A stretch of DNA of 64,000 nt from Manis javanica (Eukaryota; Chordata; Mammalia; Pholidota; Manidae), in assembly GCF_040802235.1 (NCBI RefSeq), contig NC_133157.1, positions 25,003,501 through 25,067,500 of the forward strand, read 5' to 3'. Below the pieces are notes generated by a model. It ran no database searches. It was not told the DNA's origin and saw only the letters and a program-made list of their open reading frames with translations. This document shows positions 20,801 through 31,835 of the stretch, in pieces; position 1 is the first letter of the stretch; every line of letters begins with the position of its first letter. The translations under genes and the position numbers were made by a program.

Positions 20801-22084
20801 AATTAGTGCCAATTTATTGGAACACAGAGTTCTACGACCACCACCATCCTCTTTATTCAGTTGAATTCTCCAATTGAGAGAAAGAGAAAGAGAATGTGAG
20901 AGAGAGCAAGAGAAATGAATTTGGAGAGCTGTTTGAGACTCATTTGAAGAAGGGGCATCTCTTAAGTAGCTCAGGGCTGTTTATCCTATTTCCACGTCCT
21001 GTAATGACAGGTGCCACCTGCAGCAAAGGAACAAAGAGGGTATTCTTCAGAAGTATGGGATAGAATCAGAAGCTCAGCTATAGACAAACCCCAGCTGGCT
21101 TCTTTTTACCCTGTCAATAAAAGGCCCTGTGCTTGCACTGTGGCTCCATTATCCCCACAGCATCAAAGCCAGGACAGGCTCCTCCTATCTCAGATGCTGA
21201 CTGCTGCACTTCAGCTGAGCTCTGCTTCCTGGTGTAAATGCAGCTGCACACACTCCACATGTTCTCTGAGTGTCTTCTTATTCTTCCTTCGGACTCACCA
21301 AGGGCAGCAAGATATTCCTTCCAAGTGAGTTATTCCAAAGCTAATACAGTGTCTGAATTTCCAGCTTGCTATATTCTTTTTCTTTTTTAATCTCTACCTT
21401 TATTTTTCTTCTTAGATGTGCCATACTAGTCATCAACAAACACTTATTGAGGAGATGTTATCTACATGTCCCCCTGGATAAAGAGGTCAGGAAATCCCTG
21501 CTATATATTCCCGAGTCACCAAAGTGTTCCTGGAGGAGGGGATGCCATATGAGGCAGACCTCTAAAGTTTTATCTGATAACTTCTGCCCTTGGATGACAG
21601 CTGCCCATCTCCCTTGGAGGAAATGCTCCTCTCCTGACCTTCCAGTGGCGACCTCTTCCTATAGTGGTGACCTGGGGTTAGTCCTGAAGATGGGCACATG
21701 ACTCAGACTGGCCATCTGAGTCCTTCCTTGGGATTAACACACACTGAGGCAGGAGAAGAGCTCCCCCCTCTGAGCTCCTCCAGCTGGGATGAAGTCAGCC
21801 TGAAGCGGCCTCCACAAATGCCCGCCTCCCCCCGACATTTCACATGGAAGATGGTGCTTCACATAAGAGAAAATGAGACCAGTGTCAGGAAGAAGAGAGA
21901 AGAGAGATCAGGGAGAGAGGGAGAGAGAGACGAGAGAGCCATGTCAGACGACACGGTGTGAGGTCTTGCATCCACTCAAATCTTGCACCACCTACTCTCT
22001 CTAATTATACCTTGTTTTCCAGACATTCCACATCTGTCTTTTATGAATCTTTGCACAACATGGTTTACAACACAGGAAAAGCTC
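20801..22084. other. Unassigned stretch with GA-rich tracts
   Basis: No exon or repeat family recognised. Purine-rich simple tracts lie at 20877-20922 and 21890-21945. Open frames of 105 and 111 codons (21011-21328, 21366-21701 plus) have no recognisable domain. Confidence 0.35.
21885..21945. repeat. GA-rich low-complexity tract
   Basis: Runs such as GGGAGAGAGGGAGAGAGAGA on the plus strand. Confidence 0.85.
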
Positions 22085-22385
22085 CTTTAGCTCCTTCCCC
22101 TCCTTTGTTCCTGGCAAGTGCCTACTCCTCCTCATCCTCTAAGGCTTGGCCCAGTTATCCCCAGTGCCTCTGCAAACAGTGAGTCCCTGGCCCCTCCCCT
22201 CGCTGGAGACTTCGAGTAGACTTCTAAGGAAGCATTTCCTCCTCACCAAGATTATTTGTCTCTACTTCCTTTTCCTCCATAAGACCGTAAATTCCTTGAG
22301 GGCAGGGACCGTGTCTGATCACCTGTAAGTTCACATGCCTCAAACAGGACTGGGCATCAAGTAGAGTGCCTCAGTCACCGAGTGA
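22085..22385 (+). repeat. L2 LINE 3' region
   Basis: TTCTAAGGAAGCATTTCCTC, AAATTCCTTGAGGGCAGGGA, CCGTGTCTGATCACCTGTAA and ACAGGACTGGGCATCAAGTA, the sense L2 3' UTR order. Confidence 0.8.
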
Positions 22386-23300
22386 TCCCTAGAATTGACT
22401 TTCCCAGGAGACGAATGGGGGTGCATGTGTGGGTATAGGAAGGAAGGGGGTTCCCTCCTGCCCTTATCCACCCAGCTCTGTCTCCTGAATCTTTTCTTTG
22501 GCAGAGGTTCTCTGAGCCACATGGTATATGCCAACAGAATCCCCTCTTCTGGGGGAATGGTGGTCTTTGGGCCTCCAGAAGGGATTTAGGAGAGGTCTTA
22601 TGTGCCATCTGAGTAACAGGGGGTGACAAGAGGGTTTTATTCAATGGTATCTAACTCATGGTCAGGTCACTGAGAAAGAACCCTGATGGCAGTCTGGAGA
22701 CCGAGACCGAAAACAGCAAAGAAGGCAGGGAACCAGGGCAGGGCATGGGTCTGGGGCGGAGCTGAAAAGGGCTTGGGTGGTGGGGATAGAGAGGAGGGGA
22801 CACTGGCCTTCCTCATCATTTATTCTCTCTTGATCCCCTCAACCGAGCAGCTGAGACTTCCTCCATGGAGGCCTTCATCCCTGGCATCTCTCATTCTTCT
22901 CTGTCTTGTCTGCAAACCTCAGAATGCCTCTAAATCAGGAGAAAATTATGCTTTCTCTGTGCCACATAGAATCCCTGGGAGTCACATCTTTGTCAGCACT
23001 TCTGCTTCCAGCTCCCATCAGATCGGTTAATGTTTTTTTTATGAAGTGAGGACACCTGATTTCTGTCAATGCAGGACTTAAGACTGCCTCGTCAGCACTG
23101 CCTCCCTGGCTGGTCACATCAAATAGAGGAAGAAAGCAACCAAACTGGTGATTAGATCCCAAGGCGATGATGCCAGGGCTATATGCTGTTTGTGAGCAGG
23201 GCTGAATAGAACCAAGGGTCCCACAGTGCTAGGGTACCACAGTGCTAGAATGATGAGGCACAGCCAGGGGGCTGCCTGTTCTGCTGGCATGGAAAAAGCT
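22386..23300. other. Unassigned stretch
   Basis: No repeat family or exon recognised. Contains a small tandem duplication of CCACAGTGCTAG (about 23219-23248). Confidence 0.35.
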
Positions 23301-23405
23301 GAGCACCAGCTGTCGGTCATCTGGCCGTGTAGGTGAGCCCCTTCCCTTGTCTGGTCTCAGTTTCTCATCTGTCATGTGTTGGTGATCCCTAAAGGTTTTT
23401 CTAGG
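23301..23405 (+). repeat. MIR SINE fragment
   Basis: CATCTGGCCGTGTAGGTGAG, then TCTGGTCTCAGTTTCTCATC, the central MIR core. Confidence 0.6.
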
Positions 23406-23514
23406 CTCCTCTACTCTAGAGAAGGGGATGTACAGGGTCTCTTGTTACAACCTGTAACAATCCCATGTGCTAAAGCTTTCTTCCCTCTGCTTGGTACATT
23501 CACACCCACATTCA

Positions 23515-24165
23515 TTCGTCAAGTAAATCATTCATCATTCATTCATTCATTCATTCACCGAATATCCACCAAACCTCTACTCTTCCAGGCCCTGTGCTCA
23601 GTGCTATGGATACAGATGTAAATAAGAGGTATTCTGACCCACAAGGAGTTTATAATCTAGAGATCAATCCAGAAATGTAAGTGGACAATCACTACAAACT
23701 GCCAAAGTTAGGAGCAAAGTGAAGAGGGGTACAGAGACCAGTGTTATTATTAAACAATCTGTTTTGTTCACTCTCCAAGCATCTGGTACTCATCCTGGAT
23801 TAAGGTTAAATCCTCAGTAAGTGAATCAAGTGACATGTTGGGACCATAGGATGAGTAAAAGTTTCTCAGGTAGAGACTGTAGGAGGAAAGCATTCCAAAC
23901 AGACAGAAGTATATGGGTCAAGACCTATCAGCATAAAAGAGCTTAACCACCTTGGGAAGGGTAAGCAGTTCTGCATGCTTGGCTTACAGGGTACTGCAAA
24001 GACCTGTCAGGGGATGAGGTTGGGGAATCGGATGGAGAGAGGACTCTGAATGGTCTTCAGGACCATGTCAGAGAACTTGGGTTTGAGCCACGGCAAAGGG
24101 GAGCTACTGAAGATGCAGCATAGCAACTTTTGAAAGATTCTCTGGGATTTTATGTGGGTGAATTG
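23515..24165 (-). repeat. L2 LINE, 650 bp, antisense
   Basis: Starts with an (ATTC)n stretch at 23527-23558, then CTACTCTTCCAGGCCCTGTG, GACCCACAAGGAGTTTATAA, GAGGAAAGCATTCCAAACAG, GACTCTGAATGGTCTTCAGG and CAAAGGGGAGCTACTGAAGA. These are antisense L2 landmarks in order from the terminus towards ORF2. Confidence 0.8.
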
Positions 24166-24648
24166 GGGTAGAAAATGCCCCAGGGAGGCACACCTGTCAG
24201 AGCATCTTCCCCAAGCTGGTACTATTTTTGGCTCAAAGCCACCAGGAATGAGTAGGGCATCTCCAAATCTGGACTTTCTTCCACCTCAACAGGGTAGGCT
24301 GGGTCACTGACTTATGGAGGTCCTGATGAGGGACAAGCAGATTATTTGGGGAACACCTTGACCTAAGCAATATCCATAAATATGGATTGATGATTAGGAA
24401 AACTACTGATGTCTGTCAGAAATCAAAGAAACAAGAAAGCACAGACGGATTGAAATTTACCACTCACCCTTCCCCAACCTCTCCTAACCTAGACCTGCTT
24501 AACAGAAACCTTGCTATCTCCTTTCCTGCTGTTACCTGTGAAAAAGCAAGTAGTATTTTGGCTAAAAACAAATCAAAGCAATCAGATACTACAAACCTCC
24601 CAGAAAGACAATAATATGTTTAATCCCTTAAGTATCTGATGTGGGGAG
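24166..24648. other. Unassigned stretch
   Basis: Nothing recognised. Confidence 0.3.
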
Positions 24649-24772
24649 CTGGCGATCAGAGAAGGGGAAGTTTCTGGCTGAGGTCCCTCAGCAAGTTAGT
24701 ACCTGAGGCAGAATTAGAACCTGGGTCTCCTGACTGCCAGCCAGGTGGCTGGTTCCCTCAGAGTGACACTTG
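24649..24772 (-). repeat. MIR SINE
   Basis: CAGCAAGTTAGTACCTGAGG, CAGAATTAGAACCTGGGTCT and CCTGACTGCCAGCCAGGTGG, reverse MIR box B side. Confidence 0.65.
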
Positions 24773-24904
24773 GCCTCTGGCTGTGTGCACCAAGGGAAGA
24801 GGTAAATCCGTTGTGTCTTAGCAAGCACAGGTGGTCAGGCTCTCTGAGAAGGTGAAGCCAGAATTTCCCCTGAGGCTCAGCCTACCAAGGTTTCACCATT
24901 ATGC

Positions 24905-25067
24905 TGACTCATTTCCTATAAGTAAGGTCACTTCCCTGTTTAAAAACCTTTCATGCCCACAAGGGAAGTTCAAACCGGTTGGAGTGGCATCCAAGGCCTT
25001 TCATCTGTGTCCTTCCTTAGTCTCCAGACTCATCCCGGTCCAGCCAGATATACTCTGGGTAGCACAC
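24905..25067 (+). repeat. L2 LINE, left part
   Basis: CACTTCCCTGTTTAAAAACC, TTTCATGCCCACAAGGGAAG, ATCCAAGGCCTTTCATCTGT and CCAGACTCATCCCGGTCCAG match the sense L2 order. Continues after the MER5A insertion. Confidence 0.65.
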
Positions 25068-25244
25068 CAGTGGTTCTCAATCCTAGCAACATATTACAAT
25101 CACTTGCTGCTTTTAAAAAAAAAAAAAAACTGAGGCTCAGATGGAACCTCCAGAGATTGGACGGTAGGGGCTGGGCCCCAGGTATCTGTACATTTTAAAT
25201 CTCGCCATGCATCTCTGATGAGCAACCAGAGTGGAAAAGCACTG
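25068..25244 (+). mobile_element. MER5A (non-autonomous hAT-Charlie)
   Basis: Left terminal inverted repeat CAGTGGTTCTCAA at 25068, then AATCACTTGCTGCTTTTAAA, GGCTGGGCCCCAGGTATCTG, and a degraded right end GAAAAGCACTG. Flanks share CACAC (within 25060-25067 and 25245-25252), consistent with a decayed 8-bp hAT duplication. An A15 run (25115-25129) has expanded inside it. It has no transposase. L2 sequence continues on both sides. Confidence 0.85.
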
Positions 25245-25545
25245 TTCACACTCAGCTAACTACTGGTATCCTTATTCTCTGTGAGGCCTTAGGCCAGGTT
25301 CCTTACTCTGCCTTGTGCCCACTTCTCCACCTGGTTCTCCTCACAACTGCCAAGGTGGATCTCTCTGTGCGCTGGACCTCTGCACACACCTCTATTACAT
25401 TCTGTTCCTTTACTTACAAATCTTGCAGTCTCTTTGAGGAGAGTGTGAACTTCAAGGAAAATGTTCAGTTTATGTTTCTTCACTGTCAAAATTATAATTC
25501 CTGACATACAGTAGATGCTTAGTAAATAACTATGGTCTGAAAAAG
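25245..25545 (+). repeat. L2 LINE, right part and 3' end
   Basis: TCCACCTGGTTCTCCTCACA, AATCTTGCAGTCTCTTTGAG, then TGACATACAGTAGATGCTTA and GTAAATAAC, the L2 3' terminus. Confidence 0.7.
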
Positions 25546-25734
25546 AGTTTCTGAGCCTCAGAATGACCTCTGTTCAGAAAGCTGTGCATATTCCTAGGGT
25601 GCTGAATCATGGACATGACTTCTGAGAATCTCCAGGATGTGTCCTAGCAATTGGTCCTTTATATCTTCTGTCTCCAGGGAAGGAATATGACCAGTGAATT
25701 TGTTCTCACCTGCAACTTAGGCCTTAAGGGAAAA

Positions 25735-25818
25735 TTTATTTCCCTTACTAACTTTATGACCTGTGTATCTAAGCATCTATGAAATAATATGTAAAGAGTT
25801 CAACACATTGCCTACCAT
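25735..25818 (+). repeat. MIR SINE 3' part
   Basis: AATAATATGTAAAGAGTTCA and ACACATTGCCTACCATAT match the MIR tail; it is cut by the following LTR-like element. Confidence 0.55.
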
Positions 25819-26265
25819 ATTAGGGTTCTCTAGAAAAACACACCCAGTTACAAACACACACAGAAAGAGAGAGATTGGCTTATGTGATTATGGATGCTGA
25901 GAAATCCAGAGTTCTACAGTTGGCATGCTGGGCACCTAGGAAAGCTCCAGTCGAAAGCAAGTGGTCTTGAGACCCAAGAAGTGCTTGAGTTTCAGTTCCA
26001 GTCCAAAGGCAGGAAAAGAATGATGTGCCAGCTCAACAGTCAGGTGGGAGGAAATCCCTCTCAATCTGCTTTTTTGTTCTATCCAGGTCTTCAACTGATT
26101 ACATGAGGCCCAACCCACATTAGGGAGAGCAATCTGCTTTACTCCGCCTACAGATAGAGGTTTTAACCTCATTCAGAAACATCCTCACAGACACACTCAG
26201 AATAATGTGTGACTGAATGTCTAGGCATCCTCCGGCCCAGTCCAGAGGATGCTAAAATTAACCAC
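25819..26265 (-). mobile_element. Ancient LTR-like repeat, family unresolved
   Basis: Plus-strand landmarks TTAGGGTTCTCTAGAAAAAC, TTGGCTTATGTGATTATGGA, GTCTTCAACTGATTACATGA, ACCCACATTAGGGAGAGCAA, ATCCTCACAGACACACTCAG and GCTAAAATTAACCACCATG follow a widely dispersed mammalian repeat, read in antisense. I associate it with LTRs of the ERVL/MaLR group but cannot name the subfamily. Confidence 0.65.
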
Positions 26266-27399
26266 CATGCCCTGCCATGTAGTGAATTGCCCTCATGTGT
26301 GAATGTGAATTCCCTTTCTTCTGGAAGATACGGTTTCAGAATCCCCCAGTGTTCCAACCACTATCCCTTCCTAAATGAACTTAATCTCTGCTTTCTCGCC
26401 AACCCTCCCATCTTCCTTCCCTCTTTGTTTTCCTTCTTCTCTCTCTCCTTCACACCTTCTTATGCAGCCTCCCAACAGGTTCATTTAGAAATTATCCCAG
26501 AGGAAGGAATGAATCCCTTTCTTTCTATCTGTGTCTTTCAAGACTTGAACACAAACAGCAGGATTAAAACAAGTTGGGAGAAAAATCTGAACCGATTTTT
26601 GTTATAATCTGGCACCAGAGCAGCGAGGGCCTGGCTTCTCTGTGCTGAGGTGGGAGGCAGGGAAAGAGAGAAGTCAGTCCTCTGACATAAATACTGTGCA
26701 CTGTGTTTTTATTACTGCATAATCCATGCTTGTGCCACTTGTCCGCATACCACCAGTTAATGGAAACCTCATGCTCCCCTGATCTGGGTCGCCTTGTGGT
26801 TAACTCTTGCAGGGCCAGGTATGCACCCAGGCCAAAGGAAATCCTTTCCAGAAGGAAGCCGGGTTATCAGACAGGCAGGCGCTGCCTCACATGTTGAAGG
26901 AAGTCACCATGGGGTGTGGCTAATGATAAAGGCAGGAATGTGGCAGGCAGGCACTCGTCTGGACCTGTGCAGGGCTGCTCAGGACATGCCACATGGCTTC
27001 TGGGTGCACACGTCACATGAAGTCTGAGCTTCCTCTAGATTCACGGAATTACCTGCTCCCTCTTTTGGAGTTTTGATCCATCTGGGAGAAAGGGCTAAGG
27101 AGCCTGCACAGACCGGGCATGAACTGACTGCATGGCAGGACAGCACTGTTTCGGTGTGTGCTGCGGTTCTGCGCACGGGGTGCGGGAGATCCAGGGAAAG
27201 AGCCACTAATTCTGCCTGGGGTTCCAGGAGTGGCATCCAGAAAAATGGATTTGATCTTGGAGGTCTTGATGCACAGCCTCCATAATGTTTTTTTTTTTAA
27301 ATCAGGCAAGTCAGGAGAAAAGCCAGGCCTGTGCAGGGAAGTGATGTGTGCAGGGTCTAAAGGTATTTTCTGATATAGAAAATGAGGCAGGGGTGGTGA
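26266..27399. other. Unassigned stretch
   Basis: Repeat-poor, about 1.1 kb. Overlapping short open frames on both strands (up to 132 codons at 26209-26607 plus) show no domain and no consistent frame. A T9/A-rich run near 27288-27300. Confidence 0.35.
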
Positions 27400-27635
27400 A
27401 ATGGTTAAAGGCTGGCCAGAGAGTCACACTGCCTTCTAATCCCAACCTTCTCAATAGCTTGTGACCTAGTTTTATGACCTCTGCTTTTGTTTCCTCATCT
27501 GCAAACTGGAGACCATATTAGTGTGTACCTCAGAAATTGCTCTGAAGAGTAAATGATGAAATGCATAAAGCACTTAGCCCAGTTCCTGGCATTTTAAAGG
27601 TTTGGCTAAATGCCGGCTATCATTATCATCAGCGA
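27400..27635 (+). repeat. MIR SINE, near full length
   Basis: GGTGGTGAAATGGTTAAAGG, GCTTTTGTTTCCTCATCTGC, AACTGGAGACCATATTAGTG and AAAGCACTTAGCCCAGTTCC cover MIR from the 5' end to the tail. Confidence 0.85.
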
Positions 27636-27689
27636 ACAAAAGACACTTCGGAATGGTCAGAACACATGGGGTTTGGGGATGATGGAAGG

Positions 27690-27812
27690 GCCCAAGCTTA
27701 GTCGGGGACCAGGTGGTGAAGGAACTAGAAGCCGTAACTAAGGATGTGGATTTGATCCTGTGGGCCGTGGGAAATCACTGAAGGTTAATTCATAAAAAGA
27801 CTGTCCTCCAGT
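27690..27812 (-). repeat. L2 LINE fragment
   Basis: GGATTTGATCCTGTGGGCCG, AAATCACTGAAGGTTAATTC match antisense L2 internal sequence. Confidence 0.5.
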
Positions 27813-29699
27813 CAGTTTCCTTTCTTGGAAGATTCTTCTCAGAAAGCCGTTTTAAATTTTTCATCAGAGACCCAAACCATCTTGGGTAACACCCCTCGCA
27901 GTCTGAAGAGAAGCATCAGCCCGCCCAGCGCAGCCCCCTTCACTGCACCTGCATCACCAGACCACCTCGTCTTGACATCTTAGCTCTAAGACAACAGATT
28001 CAAGAGCCTGCACCTGGGTTTTCCTTCTCATCATTGCCAGTGAATGTCCATAATTACAAAACAAGGGGAAGGAACCAGGTCTGGCTCTCCCCAAAGTTCT
28101 GGGCCCCAAAGCCAAGTTTGTAAAACAATGTCTCCTTGTCCTAGTTAGGAGGAATTGCTTGGCATGTGAAAACCCCTGGAAATTTGCCACCAAATGGCCG
28201 ATGCATCCTGCAAGTAACGCTGATGGGATTTGAGTAGCAGTTCACCAATGGAGGCTGCTGGCCTGTTTGTGGGGTTATCAGAGTAATGGATCCTGGCATT
28301 CTGCTCACACCATCTTTACAAATGTCACTTTCACTTTATTGTACATTAACCCCAATCTCTTCACAGGCTCCAAAATAAAACTTCTTTGCAAACAACCAAG
28401 GTCCATCTGCTGCACTGTTAAAAATACCCCAGCTTGAGAATACTGAAGCATTAGATGAATCCATGATCAGAGAGAGTGCAGTGGACTCACCTGAAAAGGC
28501 CTGCCTTTGATTGAGAGAAATCAGTCTTTCTCTCTTAGGTGGGAGGTTGATTACTCTCCCTCCACATGGTAACAAAAGAACCTGAAATTCCCAACACTGA
28601 TCAGATTTCAAATATTGCCTCCTCTCATCCTTATGAACCCATACAGATTATTACTATGTGCCCTCAGTGGAACCATCACCTGCTGAGAGGTTGATTCTCT
28701 AGTTGGGAATGAAAGAATGAACCAATGAATGAAGAACAGATAAAGGTTCTCTATTCCCACTTAGTGTACATGAATTTTATTCACTTCTTTTTCTGTTCCC
28801 TGATCAAGTACTCTCCATTGCAGAGAGAGAACACTTGCCCATGTTCTTGCTAACAATCTGAAGGTTGGGTCTCACTTCCTTCTCTGAAGAACAACCCCAG
28901 CAGTGAGTATTTAAATTAATCTACCTGTGCTGCCAGAGCACACAGCCCATCTATCACAGCAATTTGTGCAAATGCCACTCTAGTATCCAGCTCTATGTAT
29001 CATGTATTTTGAGATTGCACAGTTCCTGAGGCCTTTGTAAAGCAAACCTTTCATGAATAAATCAGGAAATACCCTGATGCATGCTTTATGTAGAGGAAGT
29101 TCTGCCAAGTTTGCTAAAATGAACAAATCCCCTGAGTGCAGTCTACCTCTACACATTGCAAAATACAAGCAAGCCTCTCCCCAGCCCCCGTGGCTGTGAT
29201 CTGTAGATGCTGAGGACTCCAGGTCTATAAAGTATTGGTTTGATCACCGGAAGCTCCAAAGACTTTCAAGCCAGGAGCCACGTGAGGAGTCTTGCTAGTC
29301 CACAGGAAGGACTCTGCGAGTGGAAAATGTGTCCGCTGCAGTGCCTGTGGCAATGGGGCTTCTGCAAGCAGAGGAGGAAGGAACAGGAAGAATTACAGTG
29401 AGCCTGTTGTCCCACTTGTTTCTGAATCTACTTCGTTTGAGTCCAAAGCACTGCAACTGACTCTTTTGAGCCTCTCCCAGAACACAGGATGTGGCCTAGT
29501 GAGCCTTCCCCTGTAGCAATGGAAATTCTCCTGATAAGAATAAGGATTTCCAGATTTCCAGCCAACCTCAAATTAGAGAGGGCTATCTGGGTAGAAGAAT
29601 GCAGAACAAAATGCTGAATGATTCCCTTCCTTTTAACAAGGGCAAGCAGGCCCACCCCCTTCTGCCCAGAAAAAGCTGTATGAGATTAGAAGATCTAGT
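27813..29699. other. Unassigned stretch, repeat-poor
   Basis: Nearly 1.9 kb with no repeat family recognised, the longest such stretch in the window. No open frame with a convincing domain (longest 91 codons, 28336-28611 minus). A candidate for unique, possibly conserved non-coding DNA. Confidence 0.4.
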
Positions 29700-30235
29700 C
29701 TGAAGAAACTGACGAAGCACTGACTTGCATTCTGTAGTTAGGGTAAGGAGAAGTCACACTGCCATCAAGAAGGTGGGCAGGATGTTTGGACAGGGTCTTA
29801 TATTTGCTTTCTGGGTTCCCAAATTTGTCCTGGGCAGTGCTCTTAACGCTAGTCATCCACTTAGTGACCAACTCCTTCTAACAAAAGTCAACCGAAACAA
29901 ACTCAAAACAGAAATTTTCAAACAGTTATGTCTGTTGCTAGCAGCGTATCAACCATACCCTGATTCTTTGGGAAGTCAAAAGGCAACCCAAAGGTTGCCT
30001 GGAAGTAGAGTCTGAACAAAAGTACTTTGTTCTTCCTGATGTCCCTAATCTGAGAAGTGTCTCTTGTACAGCTTTTCCCTTTGATTGTGCTGAAGATATA
30101 AAGACCGCATCCTCTGTGCTTCCTTCTCCTCCCCGTAACTCCTTTCTAATCATCTGTCTTGAATGAAGCTTTCTTCCTTAGATTTTGGTAATACCCAGCT
30201 TTAGCAAGGTGGACTCTTCCGAAGGCACTCTTTAA
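29700..30235 (+). mobile_element. Possible degraded LTR
   Basis: The right half looks like the end of a retroviral LTR: a TATA-like GATATAAAGAC (about 30094), a pyrimidine-rich stretch, then GAATGAAGCTTTCTTCCTTA with an AATAAA-like signal, and GATTTTGGTAATACCCAGC. No family assigned and no flanking duplication found. Confidence 0.35.
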
Positions 30236-30424
30236 GGATCTCACTTGGTGCTGCCAGATATTTTTAGCCTCCGTTACCATTTGTTACCAAGGTGGAGATT
30301 TTTGTATAGTTGGTTGCAGTCATTTATAACTGGATTGCCTAATATTTGCCTTCTTAAAGTGTCACTGATTCCCAAGTTTGCAGGAATACTGCTTTCATTC
30401 TCTTATGCCACTCACATGATGGAG
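30236..30424. other. Unassigned
   Basis: Nothing recognised. Confidence 0.3.
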
Positions 30425-30500
30425 AAGTTTGAGTCCAACCTCATCCCTAAAGGGCTGAGTGACCACAGGCAAGTTTCTTCATTCATAAAATGCTGACCAC
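30425..30500 (+). repeat. MIR SINE fragment
   Basis: GAGTGACCACAGGCAAGTTT and CTTCATTCATAAAATGCTGA match the MIR core. Confidence 0.6.
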
Positions 30501-31104
30501 AATCTATACTTTCCTTAATCTGCAAAGAACCAATTGAGAGAATTTATACTGAAGCATGGCGAACAAGGTTGCTGCACAAATAGGAAATGACTTTGCTGAA
30601 CATTTTTCAAATAATGTCCCTGGGTTTTCCTTTCATTGCTGAGCACTTTCCACAGTGTCTGGCATGTAGTTGGACATCTGTTGCTTGGTGCTGGTCTTGT
30701 AAATGGGAGTCTGAGTGTGGGAATCATTCTCTAAGAAAGGGGCTTAAATGAGGATGCATTTTGTTTTTTTCTCATTATTAAAGTAATTCAAGCTCAAAAG
30801 ATAAAATTAAGATGATGCATGAAAGTAGTAAGGAGAAAATTAAAATATTTCATTTTGTAAACTATACGCATTTTGCTGGGCATGAAGTCTTTCTCCCTCT
30901 GATTTGCCCATATGCTCAGAGTACAGTACTGTCCCTTTAAGTGCTGACTTAAAGTACAGCTAGGACCTGGAAATATATTTTCTCAGGAGGCAAAGGGATA
31001 GATTAGTTCCCTGGCAAATCTATTAGTTCATTAATTAATAGAAATTAGATATGTCAGTGAGGGCCTGTGAAGCCCCATTCTCTCTTGGATTTACTCTTTA
31101 AGGT
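30501..31104. other. Unassigned stretch
   Basis: A patch at 30765-30860 (AAGTAATTCAAGCTCAAAAG, AAGGAGAAAATTAAAATAT) resembles old LINE 3' UTR sequence, too weak to name. Confidence 0.3.
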
Positions 31105-31221
31105 AATAAAAATAATATTAGCTAATATTTATTCAGTGCTTACTATATGCCAGGCATTGTCTAAGCCCTTCATGCCTATTAACTTATTTTAGCCTCAAAA
31201 AAAATCTCAACAGCAGGTACC
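31105..31221 (-). repeat. MIR SINE, segment split by DNA transposon
   Basis: TTAGCTAATATTTATTCAGT, GCTTACTATATGCCAGGCAT, CCTATTAACTTATTTTAGCC and CAGCAGGTAC, reverse MIR 3' part. It resumes at about 31551. Confidence 0.75.
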
Positions 31222-31550
31222 ACAGGTCCACAAACCCTTACCTACAATTCCACTGTCCAAAAAACTCTGAAAATAGGAATGTTTTTTCTAAGTTTGGTAC
31301 AAACTCCTTTGGCAGTACAAAAACCTTATCTGACATGAGGCTGTTCATGGTCTTTATACATCCTATTTATGAACAGTTAAGTTTCACTGAAAAAGCATTA
31401 ATGTATTTGATGATAATGTTGTCCCAGAACCTTTTATTGGTTTTATGTTTTAGACAGTATACACACTTTATTACCTTTATAAAATTTGAAAACTTCTATA
31501 TTCCAAACCATATTCTAATCCCAGGATTTCGAGTCTATGATTGTGAACAT
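31222..31550. mobile_element. DNA-transposon-like insertion, about 330 bp
   Basis: The two ends form an imperfect inverted repeat: left CACAAACCCTTACCTACAAT, right (reverse complement) CACAATCATAGACTCGAAAT. It interrupts a MIR, which continues in register on both sides. No coding capacity. I recognise the CACAATCC/GAAATCC style of terminus as that of an old mammalian DNA transposon but cannot name the family; the target duplication is not clear. Confidence 0.6.
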
Positions 31551-31690
31551 GCATTATTATCCTCACTTTATAGATGAAAAAAAAATGAATCATAGAGGCA
31601 TTAAGGAACTTGTCCAAGCTGGGTCAGGATTCTAACCCTGACTTCAGAGTGTGCATTAAAAGTCTTCACATTTGTATAGTTCTCAAAAGC
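31551..31690 (-). repeat. MIR SINE, second segment
   Basis: ATTATTATCCTCACTTTATA, CATAGAGGCATTAAGGAACT and GTCAGGATTCTAACCCTGAC continue the MIR that stops at 31221. Confidence 0.75.
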
Positions 31691-31835
31691 TTATACAGTG
31701 CTTTCCAGCACACTAGCTTGAGAAGTTATACTTAAGAGATTTTACTCTATTTTATAGTCAAGACAAGTGAGGTTTAGGGACTTGCTCAGGGTCCTGTAAC
31801 TAATGCAGCAGAATTAGGACTCTAAGCTTGGAGCT
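31691..31835 (-). repeat. MIR SINE
   Basis: TTTTATAGTCAAGACAAGTG, GGGACTTGCTCAGGGTCCTG and AGAATTAGGACTCTAAGC, a separate reverse MIR. Confidence 0.65.
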
